A stretch of DNA of 64,000 nt. Origin: JBHGYD01 sp041920415. Lineage in GTDB: Bacteria > Bacillota > Bacilli > Bacillales > Anoxybacillaceae. Position numbers and translations under genes: made by a program. The notes under the pieces are model-generated. The model saw only the letters and a list, made by a program, of their open reading frames with translations, did not search any database and was not told the DNA's origin. Location: positions 1 to 64,000 of the forward strand of contig JBHGYD010000048.1 in assembly GCA_041920415.1 (NCBI GenBank), in the 5' to 3' direction. Numbering within the stretch: position 1 is the stretch's first letter; every line of letters starts with the position of its first letter. Shown here piece after piece: positions 51,095 to 59,552 of the stretch.

Positions 51095-51811
51095 TTGGAA
51101 TATAAACAAATCAAACCGAAAAAAATTTACGAAGAAGTCGCCGAAGCCATTTTTGAAATGATTAAAACAGGAGTCTTAAAACCAGGTGATAAATTAGATT
51201 CCGTACAACAACTCGCAGAAAATTTTAAAGTGGGACGAGCAGCGATTCGTGAAGCATTAACCGCCTTAAAAGCGATGGGGTTAATTGAATTAAAACAAGG
51301 CGAAGGGACATATGTTCGTGAATTTGATCCGACGATGCTTTCTTTTCCCATTTCCATTGCTGCTCTTATGAAAAAAGAAGATATTGCTCATTTATTGGAA
51401 GTACGCAAACTGCTAGAAGTAGGAGCAGCTGGTGTTGCCGCGCGGAAACGAACAGAAAAAGATTTGAAAGCAATGGAACATGCTCTTGACCAAATGCGCC
51501 AAGGAATCGGAGATAGAGATAAAGAACTCGGCGAAAAAGCGGATTTTTTATTTCATATTGCCGTTGCTGCCGCATCCCAAAACCCGATTTTAGTAAGCCT
51601 GATGAATAACGTATCAGGAATGATGATCGAAACAATGCGGGAAACGCGAAAAATTTGGCTTTTTTCCAAACAAACAACAAGCGAGCAGCTCCTCGAGGAA
51701 CACATTCAAATTTTTGAAGCGATTAAAGAAAAAAATGCGGACGTCGCCCAAGAACGAATGTTACAACATTTATCAAATGTAGAAAGAGTGCTCGAAAAAT
51801 ATATTTACTGA
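51095..51811 (+). CDS. lutR: GntR/FadR-family regulator LutR
   Basis: 238 residues. Winged helix at the N-terminus (PGDKLDSVQQLAENFKVGRA and IREALTALKAMGLIELKQGEGTYV), then an FCD ligand domain (about 95-230, LLEVRKLLEVGAAGVAARK with likely metal-site His later). In B. subtilis LutR represses lutABC and lutP. It starts with TTG 51095 after GAGGTG. GTG 51086 overlaps the site. A TATAAT at 51057-51062 lies upstream. Placed between lutP and lutABC. Confidence 0.92.
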   Translation: MEYKQIKPKKIYEEVAEAIFEMIKTGVLKPGDKLDSVQQLAENFKVGRAAIREALTALKAMGLIELKQGEGTYVREFDPTMLSFPISIAALMKKEDIAHLLEVRKLLEVGAAGVAARKRTEKDLKAMEHALDQMRQGIGDRDKELGEKADFLFHIAVAAASQNPILVSLMNNVSGMMIETMRETRKIWLFSKQTTSEQLLEEHIQIFEAIKEKNADVAQERMLQHLSNVERVLEKYIY

Positions 51812-51816
51812 TCACA

Positions 51817-51851
51817 AGTGCTCGACGAAACAATCGAGCGCTTTCTTTTTT
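51817..51851 (+). terminator. terminator of lutR
   Basis: AGTGCTCGA, 8-base loop, TCGAGCGCT, then TTCTTTTTT. It separates lutR from lutABC. Confidence 0.75.
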
Positions 51852-51887
51852 GCGAAAAAATTATACTTCCAAATTATCAAAATATTA

Positions 51888-51915
51888 TATAATACGAATA
51901 AAGTCATCTGATGAC
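51888..51915 (+). promoter_or_regulatory. lutABC promoter element and LutR-type operator
   Basis: TATAAT at 51888-51893 is followed by the palindrome GTCATC-T-GATGAC at 51903-51915, so binding would block initiation. A second possible promoter, TTGACT at 51919 with TTAAAT 16 bases on, starts just after the operator. Confidence 0.8.
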
Positions 51916-51954
51916 CTGTTGACTTATAGTGAATTTAGCATTAAATTGGAAAAA

Positions 51955-51968
51955 AGAAAACGTTTTCT
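51955..51968 (+). promoter_or_regulatory. cre-like site (CcpA) upstream of lutA
   Basis: AGAAAACGTTTTCT is a perfect 14-bp palindrome that fits the cre pattern TGWAAnCGnTWnCA except for the two outer bases. B. subtilis lutABC is under carbon catabolite control, so CcpA binding is plausible. Confidence 0.6.
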
Positions 51969-51989
51969 TTCGTAAGGAGGGAAAAGAAA

Positions 51990-52706
51990 GTGAAAGTCAC
52001 TTTATTCGTTACGTGTTTAGTCGATTTATTTCATACCAATGTTGGAAAAGCAACGGTGGAGTTGTTAGAACGGCTAGGCTGTGAAATTGAATTTCCAGAA
52101 GCGCAAACATGTTGCGGACAACCGGCATACAACAGCGGGTATGTGAAAGAAGCAAAAGAAGCGATGAAACATATGATTCGCACGTTTGAGCATGCTGAAT
52201 ATATCGTGACTCCTTCCGGATCTTGTGCAACGATGTTCAAAGAATATCCGCATATTTTTAAAGGAGATCCTGAATGGGAACCGAAAGCGAAAGCGCTAGC
52301 ATCCAAAACATATGAATTAACGCAATTTCTCGTGGAAGTGTTGAAAGTCGAAAATGTAGGAGCTAAATTGAAAGGTCGTGCGACTTATCATACCTCCTGT
52401 CATATGACCCGCTTACTCGGTGTAAAAGATGCTCCTATCAAACTACTAAAAAATGTAGAAGGTTTAGAATTTGTGCCGCTGCCAAATGCGCATAACTGTT
52501 GTGGTTTCGGTGGTACGTTCTCCGTCAAGATGGGACCGATTTCCGAACAGATGGTCGATGAAAAAATTCATCATATCGAAGAAGTAGAGGCAGACTATTT
52601 AATCGGAGCGGACTGCGGCTGTTTAATGAACATTGGCGGACGCATTGAACGGCAAGGAAAACCAATTAAGGTTATGCACATTGCTGAAGTACTAAACAGC
52701 CGTTAA
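51990..52706 (+). CDS. lutA: L-lactate oxidation protein LutA
   Basis: 238 residues made of two CCG domains: QTCCGQPAYNSGYV (about residue 43) and HNCCGFGGTFSVKMGP (about 170). Part of the LutABC iron-sulfur complex that oxidises L-lactate to pyruvate. Starts with GTG 51990 after TAAGGAGGG. LutA, LutB and LutC form one operon. Confidence 0.95.
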   Translation: MKVTLFVTCLVDLFHTNVGKATVELLERLGCEIEFPEAQTCCGQPAYNSGYVKEAKEAMKHMIRTFEHAEYIVTPSGSCATMFKEYPHIFKGDPEWEPKAKALASKTYELTQFLVEVLKVENVGAKLKGRATYHTSCHMTRLLGVKDAPIKLLKNVEGLEFVPLPNAHNCCGFGGTFSVKMGPISEQMVDEKIHHIEEVEADYLIGADCGCLMNIGGRIERQGKPIKVMHIAEVLNSR

Positions 52707-52723
52707 TAGAGAGGTGATCTTCA

Positions 52724-54154
52724 ATGGCAATGAAAATCAGTACATATGAATTTAAAGAACGTGTTGAACAAGGAATTCATAACTCATTTATGCGCGGCGC
52801 AGTCGCTGGAGCCCAAGAACGGTTGCGAACAAGACGCTTAGAAGCCGCAGCTGAGCTTGGAAACTGGGAAGAATGGCGGGCGTTAGGAGAAGAAATCCGC
52901 AAGCATACGTTAGAGAATCTCGATTATTACTTAATGCAATTAAGCGAAAATGTCGCCAAACGTGGCGGACATGTTTTCTTTGCGCAAACAGCCGAAGAAG
53001 CAAATCAATATATTCGCGATGTTGTTGTAAAAAAGAATGCAAAGAAAATTGTTAAATCCAAATCAATGGTTACCGAAGAAATTAATTTGAATCCTGTTTT
53101 AGAAGCGGCAGGCTGCGAGGTCATCGAAACCGATCTTGGAGAATACATTTTGCAAGTCGATGACCATGATCCGCCATCGCATATCGTTGCACCAGCACTC
53201 CATAAAAATAAAGAACAAATTCGTGACGTCTTTAAGGAAAAGCTAGCTTATAACCAAACTGAAAAACCTGAAGAACTTGCGCTTCACGCACGTAAAATGT
53301 TGCGCGAACAATATTTAACTGCCGACGTCGGCATTACAGGTTGCAATTTTGCGATTGCTGAATCCGGCTCCATCACGCTCGTAACAAATGAAGGAAACGC
53401 GGACTTAGTCACCGCACTACCTAAAACGCAAATTACGGTAATGGGGATGGAGCGTATCGTTCCCACATTCGAAGAAATGGAAGTTCTCGTCAGTTTATTA
53501 ACACGCAGCGCTGTTGGTCAAAAATTAACGAGCTATATTACCGTTCTTACCGGTCCGCGCGACGAAGGAGATGTAGATGGTCCAGAGGAATTTCATTTAG
53601 TCATTGTCGATAACGGTCGCTCAAACATTCTCGGCACGGAATTTCAACCAGTGTTACAATGCATTCGTTGTGCCGCTTGCGTCAACGTTTGTCCCGTGTA
53701 TCGTCATATCGGCGGTCATTCCTATGGTTCCATTTATTCAGGACCTATCGGTGCGGTTCTCTCGCCGTTACTGGGAGGATATGATGATTACAAAGAGCTT
53801 CCATACGCCTCCACACTATGTGCGGCTTGTACGGAAGCATGTCCAGTCAAAATTCCGCTCCATGAATTGTTGCTGAAACATCGTCAAGTGATTGTTGAAC
53901 GGGAAGGAAAAGCGCCCATTTCCGAAAAATTAGCAATGAAAGCATTCGGTTTAGGAGCCGCTTCATCATCACTTTACAAATTAGGGTCAAAAATTGCTCC
54001 AAGCGCGCTGAATCCATTTACTATTGATAACCGCATCACAAAAGGTCCCGGTCCGTTAAAAGCATGGACGGAAATTCGCGAATTTCCAGCTCCGGGCAAA
54101 GAGAGATTTCGAGATTGGTTTAACAATCACCAGAAAGGAGGTAAACAATCTTGA
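52724..54154 (+). CDS. lutB: L-lactate oxidation iron-sulfur protein LutB
   Basis: 476 residues. N-terminal LUD domain (about 60-295), then two 4Fe-4S motifs QCIRCAACVNVCPVYRHIGG (about 310) and CAACTEACPVKIPLHELL (about 366). Starts at ATG 52724 after AGAGGTGATCTTCA. Its stop overlaps the lutC start (TTGA). Confidence 0.95.
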   Translation: MAMKISTYEFKERVEQGIHNSFMRGAVAGAQERLRTRRLEAAAELGNWEEWRALGEEIRKHTLENLDYYLMQLSENVAKRGGHVFFAQTAEEANQYIRDVVVKKNAKKIVKSKSMVTEEINLNPVLEAAGCEVIETDLGEYILQVDDHDPPSHIVAPALHKNKEQIRDVFKEKLAYNQTEKPEELALHARKMLREQYLTADVGITGCNFAIAESGSITLVTNEGNADLVTALPKTQITVMGMERIVPTFEEMEVLVSLLTRSAVGQKLTSYITVLTGPRDEGDVDGPEEFHLVIVDNGRSNILGTEFQPVLQCIRCAACVNVCPVYRHIGGHSYGSIYSGPIGAVLSPLLGGYDDYKELPYASTLCAACTEACPVKIPLHELLLKHRQVIVEREGKAPISEKLAMKAFGLGAASSSLYKLGSKIAPSALNPFTIDNRITKGPGPLKAWTEIREFPAPGKERFRDWFNNHQKGGKQS

Positions 54155-54873
54155 CGATTGGTATCATTCATAACAGGGATGCGTTTTTACAAAATATCGC
54201 TAAAAGTCTTGGTCGCGAACAACGCACATCAGGCGTTACCCGTCCAGATTGGAAACACCGACCACAATGGACCGTATTCCAAGGCTATAGCCAAGATGAG
54301 CTTTTAGAAGCGTTGAAATTACAATGTCCACGCATCCATACTGATTTAGTTGAAACAACGGTCGATCATCTAGCAGCAACGCTAAAACAGGTCGTGGCCA
54401 ACTATGGAGGCGGCTCTGTCGTTACATGGGATGATCCGCGTTTTACTGAATATGGATTATCCCCGCTTTTGCAGGAAGAATGGCCGAATGAGAAGATAGA
54501 CGTCCATATATGGAACCCGGCAGTTGGTCAAAAAAATATCGAATATGCGGAAAAAGCGAATGTCGGCATTACATTTAGCGATATGACGCTTGCTGAATCC
54601 GGTACAGTCGTTTTATTTAGCAGCAACGGAAAAGGACGTACAGTCAGCTTTTTACCGCAAACATATGTCGCCATTATTCCAAAAAGTACAATCGTTCCAC
54701 GCATGACGCAGGCGGCTGCTTTCATCCATGAACGAATCGAAAAAGGAGAGCAAATCCCGTCCTGCATCAACTTTATTACAGGGCCAAGCAACTCGGCAGA
54801 TATTGAAATGAATTTAGTGGTTGGCGTCCATGGACCAGTGAAAGCTACCTATATTGTAGTAACCGACCGCTGA
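54151..54873 (+). CDS. lutC: L-lactate oxidation protein LutC
   Basis: 240 residues, LUD/DUF162 family. Motifs: VGITFSDMTLAESGTVVLFSS and FITGPSNSADIEMNLVVGVHG. Starts with TTG 54151, overlapping the lutB stop, with AAAGGAGGTAAACAATC upstream. Completes the lutABC operon. Confidence 0.94.
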   Translation: MTIGIIHNRDAFLQNIAKSLGREQRTSGVTRPDWKHRPQWTVFQGYSQDELLEALKLQCPRIHTDLVETTVDHLAATLKQVVANYGGGSVVTWDDPRFTEYGLSPLLQEEWPNEKIDVHIWNPAVGQKNIEYAEKANVGITFSDMTLAESGTVVLFSSNGKGRTVSFLPQTYVAIIPKSTIVPRMTQAAAFIHERIEKGEQIPSCINFITGPSNSADIEMNLVVGVHGPVKATYIVVTDR

Positions 54874-54878
54874 TAAAA

Positions 54879-54922
54879 AATAGGCTAGTATCTTTTCAAA
54901 AAAAGACACTAGCCTATTTCTT
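54879..54922. terminator. shared terminator of lutC and the TerC-family gene
   Basis: AATAGGCTAGT, then TCTTTT paired with AAAAGA, ACTAGCCTATT with T-rich ends. A long imperfect stem between convergent genes. Confidence 0.8.
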
Positions 54923-54942
54923 TCACAAAAGAGATATATGAT

Positions 54943-55659
54943 TCATGCCATTCTTTCTTTTTCACTTTCTGCTTCCGCCTTTTTATTCGTTATATACCCA
55001 GCCGCTAAGACGAAAATCGTTAATCCGGCGCTAATCGCATACGTAAGAGGTCCATGCGGAATATGAAGAATGCTTATGAATCCTTCGTCTTCCATCATCA
55101 TTTCCCCGCCTGTCCACGCGAGAATTCCAGAACCGACATAAGCGATCCATGTATACCTTTCCATCATCTTCATAATAGCCTTAGAGCCAAGAATCATAAT
55201 CGGGATACTAATCGCAACACCAAAGGCAATCATGCCGATATGCCCTTCTGACGCTCCAGCAACAGCTACGACATTGTCTAAACTCATCACCGCATCAGCA
55301 ATCATAATGGTCCAAATGGCTTTCAAAAGACGGTCGGATGATTGAACATTCGCCTCTTCTTCGCGCTCGACAAGCACTTTGTACGCAATCCAAAGCAATA
55401 AAAGCCCACCAAGCAAATGTACGAACGGAATTTTCAATAGAAATACAATCATGGCAGCGAATAAAGTCCGTAAAATCACTGCACCGCCTGTTCCCCAAAA
55501 AATCGCCTGATTTTGCTGGTGCTTTGGTAGTCTCCTCGTCGCCATCGCAATCACAACCGCATTATCTCCCGACAAAATAATATCAATGACAATAATTTTT
55601 AATAGTGCAATGAACGCTCCCGAAGACAGCGCAAAACCTAACGAGTGAAAAACATCCAT
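54943..55659 (-). CDS. TerC family membrane protein (YjbE type)
   Basis: 238 residues with about seven spans. Acidic membrane motifs IDIILSGDNAVVIAMATRRLP (residues about 28-48) and MIADAVMSLDNVVAVAGAS are the TerC signature and bind metal. B. subtilis relatives are tied to Mn2+ export and metalation of secreted enzymes. Starts at ATG 55659 after AAGGAGAATAAAA. An upstream start at 55680 is not supported. No manganese riboswitch is seen upstream. Confidence 0.87.
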   Translation of the reverse strand: MDVFHSLGFALSSGAFIALLKIIVIDIILSGDNAVVIAMATRRLPKHQQNQAIFWGTGGAVILRTLFAAMIVFLLKIPFVHLLGGLLLLWIAYKVLVEREEEANVQSSDRLLKAIWTIMIADAVMSLDNVVAVAGASEGHIGMIAFGVAISIPIMILGSKAIMKMMERYTWIAYVGSGILAWTGGEMMMEDEGFISILHIPHGPLTYAISAGLTIFVLAAGYITNKKAEAESEKERMA

Positions 55660-55767
55660 TTTTATTCTCCTTCTACACAATCTGCTGGTATTTTTGTCCC
55701 TATCATAAAATCATATTTATCTTAACTTAAATGATATATATCAGCAACCACATATGTTTATCCAGTT

Positions 55768-56679
55768 TTAACAATTCGTTAGTGCAAATCTCAAACTCTC
55801 TCTCGATGCTTCCATCAATTTTTTGTCCCCTAAATCATGACTGTATAACAGTAAAACAACTGAAGTATAGACTGCTCGAAATTGAGCAAGTTTTTTCGTT
55901 TCATCATCGACATGACCATAAATCTCATAAAACAACGCTCGACCTTCTGGCGGCAAGAAGCTATAAACGATGGCTAAATCAACAGCCGGATGACCGATAT
56001 GAACATCTCCCCAATCGATAACTCCTGATAACATCCCCTCGTCATCCACTAGTAAATTGCGAAAATGAAGATCGCCGTGAACTAGCACCTCCCTATTTTT
56101 ATAGTCAATATATCTGAGTGAAGAGACGTATGTATCTAAAGCTAAGAAATCATTCCATAGTCCCGTCAGCTTTAGCTGTTCGATATGCGTTTCAAGTTGC
56201 TGTTTTCTTCTCGATATATCTAAGCGATGCAATGGGTCATAAGACAAAGAAAATTCCTTCGCTTTTTGAATAGGGAAATGATGCAATTCTCGTAAAAACT
56301 CCGCTAGTGGCTTTATAGATTTTAATCTTGTTTGATTCGTTAGTGTTCCTGGTGTTTTACCACTTACCAATCGGTATCCAGTAAACGGCCAAGGATATAT
56401 ATTACTTGGCTTTCCGATGAAGATAGGCTCTGGAATTTCAACTGGCAAGTATGGCACTAATTGTGGAAGAATACGATTTTCCGTTTTGAGCAAATCAACA
56501 GCAATTGCACGACGAGGAAACCGAAACACATAACAGTCATTCACGGCAAAAACCGTATTATCAAACCCTTCCCCTAACTCATTCAAATGAATAACTTCAA
56601 GCTCTGGAAACTGTTCGTTAATTAACTGATACGCTAACTGTTGTGAAACTACTTGTTCAGCTGACCATGGTTGTACCAT
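55768..56679 (-). CDS. aminoglycoside phosphotransferase (APH)-family kinase
   Basis: 303 residues. Kinase motifs: LGEGFDNTVFAVNDCYVFRFPRR (ATP lobe), EVLVHGDLHFRNLLVDDEG (catalytic loop, Asp) and GVIDWGDVHIGHPAVDLA (metal loop). Substrate unknown; drug resistance, macrolide or small-metabolite kinase are all possible. ATG 56679 is chosen because AAAGGGGGG lies six bases before it; ATG 56685 abuts the site. Confidence 0.85.
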   Translation of the reverse strand: MVQPWSAEQVVSQQLAYQLINEQFPELEVIHLNELGEGFDNTVFAVNDCYVFRFPRRAIAVDLLKTENRILPQLVPYLPVEIPEPIFIGKPSNIYPWPFTGYRLVSGKTPGTLTNQTRLKSIKPLAEFLRELHHFPIQKAKEFSLSYDPLHRLDISRRKQQLETHIEQLKLTGLWNDFLALDTYVSSLRYIDYKNREVLVHGDLHFRNLLVDDEGMLSGVIDWGDVHIGHPAVDLAIVYSFLPPEGRALFYEIYGHVDDETKKLAQFRAVYTSVVLLLYSHDLGDKKLMEASRESLRFALTNC

Positions 56680-56837
56680 GAACATCCCCCCTTTCTTTTT
56701 CAACTGTCCTAGTATGTGCTTTGTTTTTTTCATTTTTCAATAACCTCAACATTTTTTCAAGGACATTTGTCCTTCTTCACAAAGTCGCCAAACAGTAGTA
56801 AAATTCTTATAATCCTATAAGAAAGGTAGGGATAAAA

Positions 56838-57266
56838 ATGAAACAAACCTTTCGTTCGATCCCTCGTCCGCTTGTAAGAGCCAATCAATGGTTCATTGTT
56901 ATAAGTGTTGTTGCGACATGGATGACAGGTCAAGAATGGTTGCTTGCTTTGCCACTAGTTGCTGGATTGCTTGGACTGTTCTTTGGCTTTAACCCTGTCA
57001 TGCGCTTAGCGAAGTTGTTTTTAACGAAGCCCCCTTCTGAGTATGTTCCAGAAGATGCCGATCAGCAGCAGTTCAACCAAATTATTGCCGTTATATGTCT
57101 TTCTGTTGGATTGATTAGTTACTTAGCTCATTGGATGATCGTTGCCTACATCTTCACAGCAATGGTAGCATTGGCAGCATTTGTCGCTATCCTCGGGTTT
57201 TGTATTGGGTGTTTTATTCGCTATCAATGGCAACAATACCGTTATAGAAAAGCCTCTAACCCTTGA
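56838..57266 (+). CDS. DUF4395 membrane protein
   Basis: 142 residues with four hydrophobic spans (about 18-33, 37-55, 82-100, 105-130). The motif GFNPVMRLAKLFLTKP with PEDADQQQFNQIIA fits DUF4395. Function unknown; the family often lies next to thiol-disulfide genes, but none is here. Starts at ATG 56838 after AAAGGTAGGG. Confidence 0.82.
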   Translation: MKQTFRSIPRPLVRANQWFIVISVVATWMTGQEWLLALPLVAGLLGLFFGFNPVMRLAKLFLTKPPSEYVPEDADQQQFNQIIAVICLSVGLISYLAHWMIVAYIFTAMVALAAFVAILGFCIGCFIRYQWQQYRYRKASNP

Positions 57267-57277
57267 TAGCATGCAAA

Positions 57278-57314
57278 AAGAGGGTGTTTCACTCATGGTG
57301 GTGACCCCCTCTTT
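57278..57314. terminator. shared terminator of DUF4395 gene and hut operon
   Basis: AAAGAGGG pairs with CCCTCTTT, with inner TCAC/GTGA pairs. It closes the hut operon after hutG, so hutM is not part of it here. Confidence 0.75.
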
Positions 57315-57324
57315 ATCACTTATA

Positions 57325-58287
57325 TTAAAGCCATCCCGTCTTTTTCTTCCCTTTTAAAAATTGCAAAATGACCCACGCAGCCGTTCGGCTTGTCATATTA
57401 CGAAAATCAATGGTTGGGTCAATTTCCACAATATCCATCGCTTGAACGATATCATACTCCGCTAATAAAGCAACTGCCTTCAGTAACGAATAGCTGTCCA
57501 TTCCTCCAGGACCAATCGCTGGACATCCTGGGGCAAACGCTTGGTCAAGAACATCCATATCGACTGATACATACACGACATCTACTTCTTTTTCTAATGT
57601 TGCCATACTCTCCTTAATGATGGTTTCGATTGTACATCTGTGCACATCGTCCATCGTATACATCGTTACCCCATGTTGTCTGCCATACTCCGTATATACT
57701 TTACTATTCGCAAAATCGCGAAGGCCAATTTGAATGAGGTGACGTCCTTCGATTACGCCCGATTCTAACAAACTTCGAAATGGTGTTCCATTTGTCGGTC
57801 CTCCATCTTCTAAGTTGCGCAAATCGTGATGGGCATCAAATTGAATAATACCGATTTTCCCCCACTGTTTCTGAAATCCGCTCACAACAGGGAAACTAAT
57901 CGAGTGATCTCCTCCAAGAACAATAAACAACGTATGAGGATTCATGGCCACAACTTGCTCCACCGTTTCCGCAATGCGTTTTTGCGACTCGATGATATCA
58001 GTCGGATGCATCACAATATCGCCATAATCGGTCACGATAACATTGGTCAAGTCAAGATCCTCTTCTATCGAATACGTGCTGTAAGAAGAAAGAATTTGGC
58101 GAATGACACTAGGGGCAAAAGCGGCACCAGAGTGACTGATCGATGATTTAGATAATGGCACACCGACGAGGCCGATACGTCCTCCTGTCTTTCCGTCCCA
58201 TTGGCATAACAGTTCACTTGCTTTTGTCACATAGCGGTCTTTAAAAACTGCTTTCCCCACTTCTTTAAGAAAGAGAAATGGCTGCAT
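57325..58287 (-). CDS. hutG: formimidoylglutamase HutG
   Basis: Last step: formimidoyl-glutamate to glutamate and formamide. 320 residues of the arginase fold with two-Mn motifs VLGGDHSISF, QFDAHHDLR and VSVDMDVLDQAFAPG. Starts at ATG 58287 after AGAGGAG, overlapping the end of hutI by 23 bases. Confidence 0.94.
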   Translation of the reverse strand: MQPFLFLKEVGKAVFKDRYVTKASELLCQWDGKTGGRIGLVGVPLSKSSISHSGAAFAPSVIRQILSSYSTYSIEEDLDLTNVIVTDYGDIVMHPTDIIESQKRIAETVEQVVAMNPHTLFIVLGGDHSISFPVVSGFQKQWGKIGIIQFDAHHDLRNLEDGGPTNGTPFRSLLESGVIEGRHLIQIGLRDFANSKVYTEYGRQHGVTMYTMDDVHRCTIETIIKESMATLEKEVDVVYVSVDMDVLDQAFAPGCPAIGPGGMDSYSLLKAVALLAEYDIVQAMDIVEIDPTIDFRNMTSRTAAWVILQFLKGKKKTGWL

Positions 58288-59539
58288 GATTTTTTCTCCT
58301 CTCTACGACAACGTTTCCACCTTTTAAGACTATGTTGACATGGTTCACACCGTAATGGTACGGAATATACGCATAATTTGGGGCATCCCAAATGACGATA
58401 TCAGCTTTTCTTCCGATCATGATGCGTCCCGCTTCCTCTCCACGGTTAATCGCGTAAGCGGCATTCACGGTCACTGCATGCCAAATTTCCTCTGGTGTCA
58501 TTTTTAATTTCAATGCCGCGAGCGACATAATGAACTGCAAGTTTTCCGTTGGCGAGCTGCCCGGATTAAAATCAGTCGATAGAGCCACAGCGACACCTGC
58601 TTCAATCATTTCCCGCGCTCTTGCGTACTTTTCCTTTCCTAAATAAAACGAGGTGCCTGGAAGTAGGACAGCAATCGTATCCGAATTGGCAAGTTGCGCA
58701 ATGCCAACGTCTGATGCGCCAACAAGATGATCGCCACTCACTGCGCCTAGTTCAACCGCCAGTTCCGTACCGCCAAGTGAATCAATTTCATCAGCGTGAA
58801 TTTTCACAGCAAATCCTTTCGCTTTGGCCGCTTGTAAAAACGCGCGCGACTGTTCTATCGTAAATACGCCTGTTTCGCAAAAAATATCAACAAACTCAGC
58901 CAAGGTTTCTTGTTGAATCACATCAAGCAATCCTAACATCTTCTCTAGAAAGCCGTCTGAGTCGTTTTTGTACTCTGGCGGAATCGCATGTGTGCCTAAA
59001 AACGTCGAAACAAGGTCAACCGGGTGCTCTTGTTGCAACCGTTTGACGACACGTAGCTGTTTCAGCTCTGTCTCCTCATCCAATCCATATCCACTCTTCG
59101 CTTCAACTGTTGTCATCCCATAAGACAACATTCGATCAAGATGAAACTTTGCTTTTACGAACAACTCCTCTTCGCTCGCTTTTCTTGTTGCTTGTACCGT
59201 CGATAAAATACCGCCGCCTCGTTTTAAAATTTCTAAATATGGAACGCCTTGTTGCTTTAATGTTAATTCATGCTCTCTTGAACCGGCGAACACAAGGTGT
59301 GTATGCGGATCAACAAGTCCTGGTGTGACAAGTTTTCCATTCGCGTCAATTACGATATTAGCATGAAAGTTTTTCGCTTCCTCGTTATTGCCAATAAACG
59401 TAATTTTTCCATCCTTCACACCAATGGCGGCATGCTCTAGAATAGGGAGCGTTTTCATTTGCTCCCCTTTGGCTGGTCCATCCCCTTCCATTGTTAGAAG
59501 CTGACCGATGTTGACAATAAGCGTATCGAAATGAGACAT
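58265..59539 (-). CDS. hutI: imidazolonepropionase HutI
   Basis: Third step: opens imidazolone propionate to formimidoylglutamate. 424 residues, amidohydrolase fold. Metal and active-site motifs TPGLVDPHTHLVFAGSRE, VKIHADEIDSLGG and ALSTDFNPGSSPT. Starts at ATG 59539 after AAGGGGGATATAGCT, 13 bases after hutU. Confidence 0.95.
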   Translation of the reverse strand: MSHFDTLIVNIGQLLTMEGDGPAKGEQMKTLPILEHAAIGVKDGKITFIGNNEEAKNFHANIVIDANGKLVTPGLVDPHTHLVFAGSREHELTLKQQGVPYLEILKRGGGILSTVQATRKASEEELFVKAKFHLDRMLSYGMTTVEAKSGYGLDEETELKQLRVVKRLQQEHPVDLVSTFLGTHAIPPEYKNDSDGFLEKMLGLLDVIQQETLAEFVDIFCETGVFTIEQSRAFLQAAKAKGFAVKIHADEIDSLGGTELAVELGAVSGDHLVGASDVGIAQLANSDTIAVLLPGTSFYLGKEKYARAREMIEAGVAVALSTDFNPGSSPTENLQFIMSLAALKLKMTPEEIWHAVTVNAAYAINRGEEAGRIMIGRKADIVIWDAPNYAYIPYHYGVNHVNIVLKGGNVVVERRKNHAAISLS

Positions 59540-59552
59540 AGCTATATCCCCC

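Noticed and set aside
54943..55767. Manganese (yybP-ykoY) riboswitch before the TerC-family gene
   Set aside because: The upstream region is short and shows none of the conserved loops.
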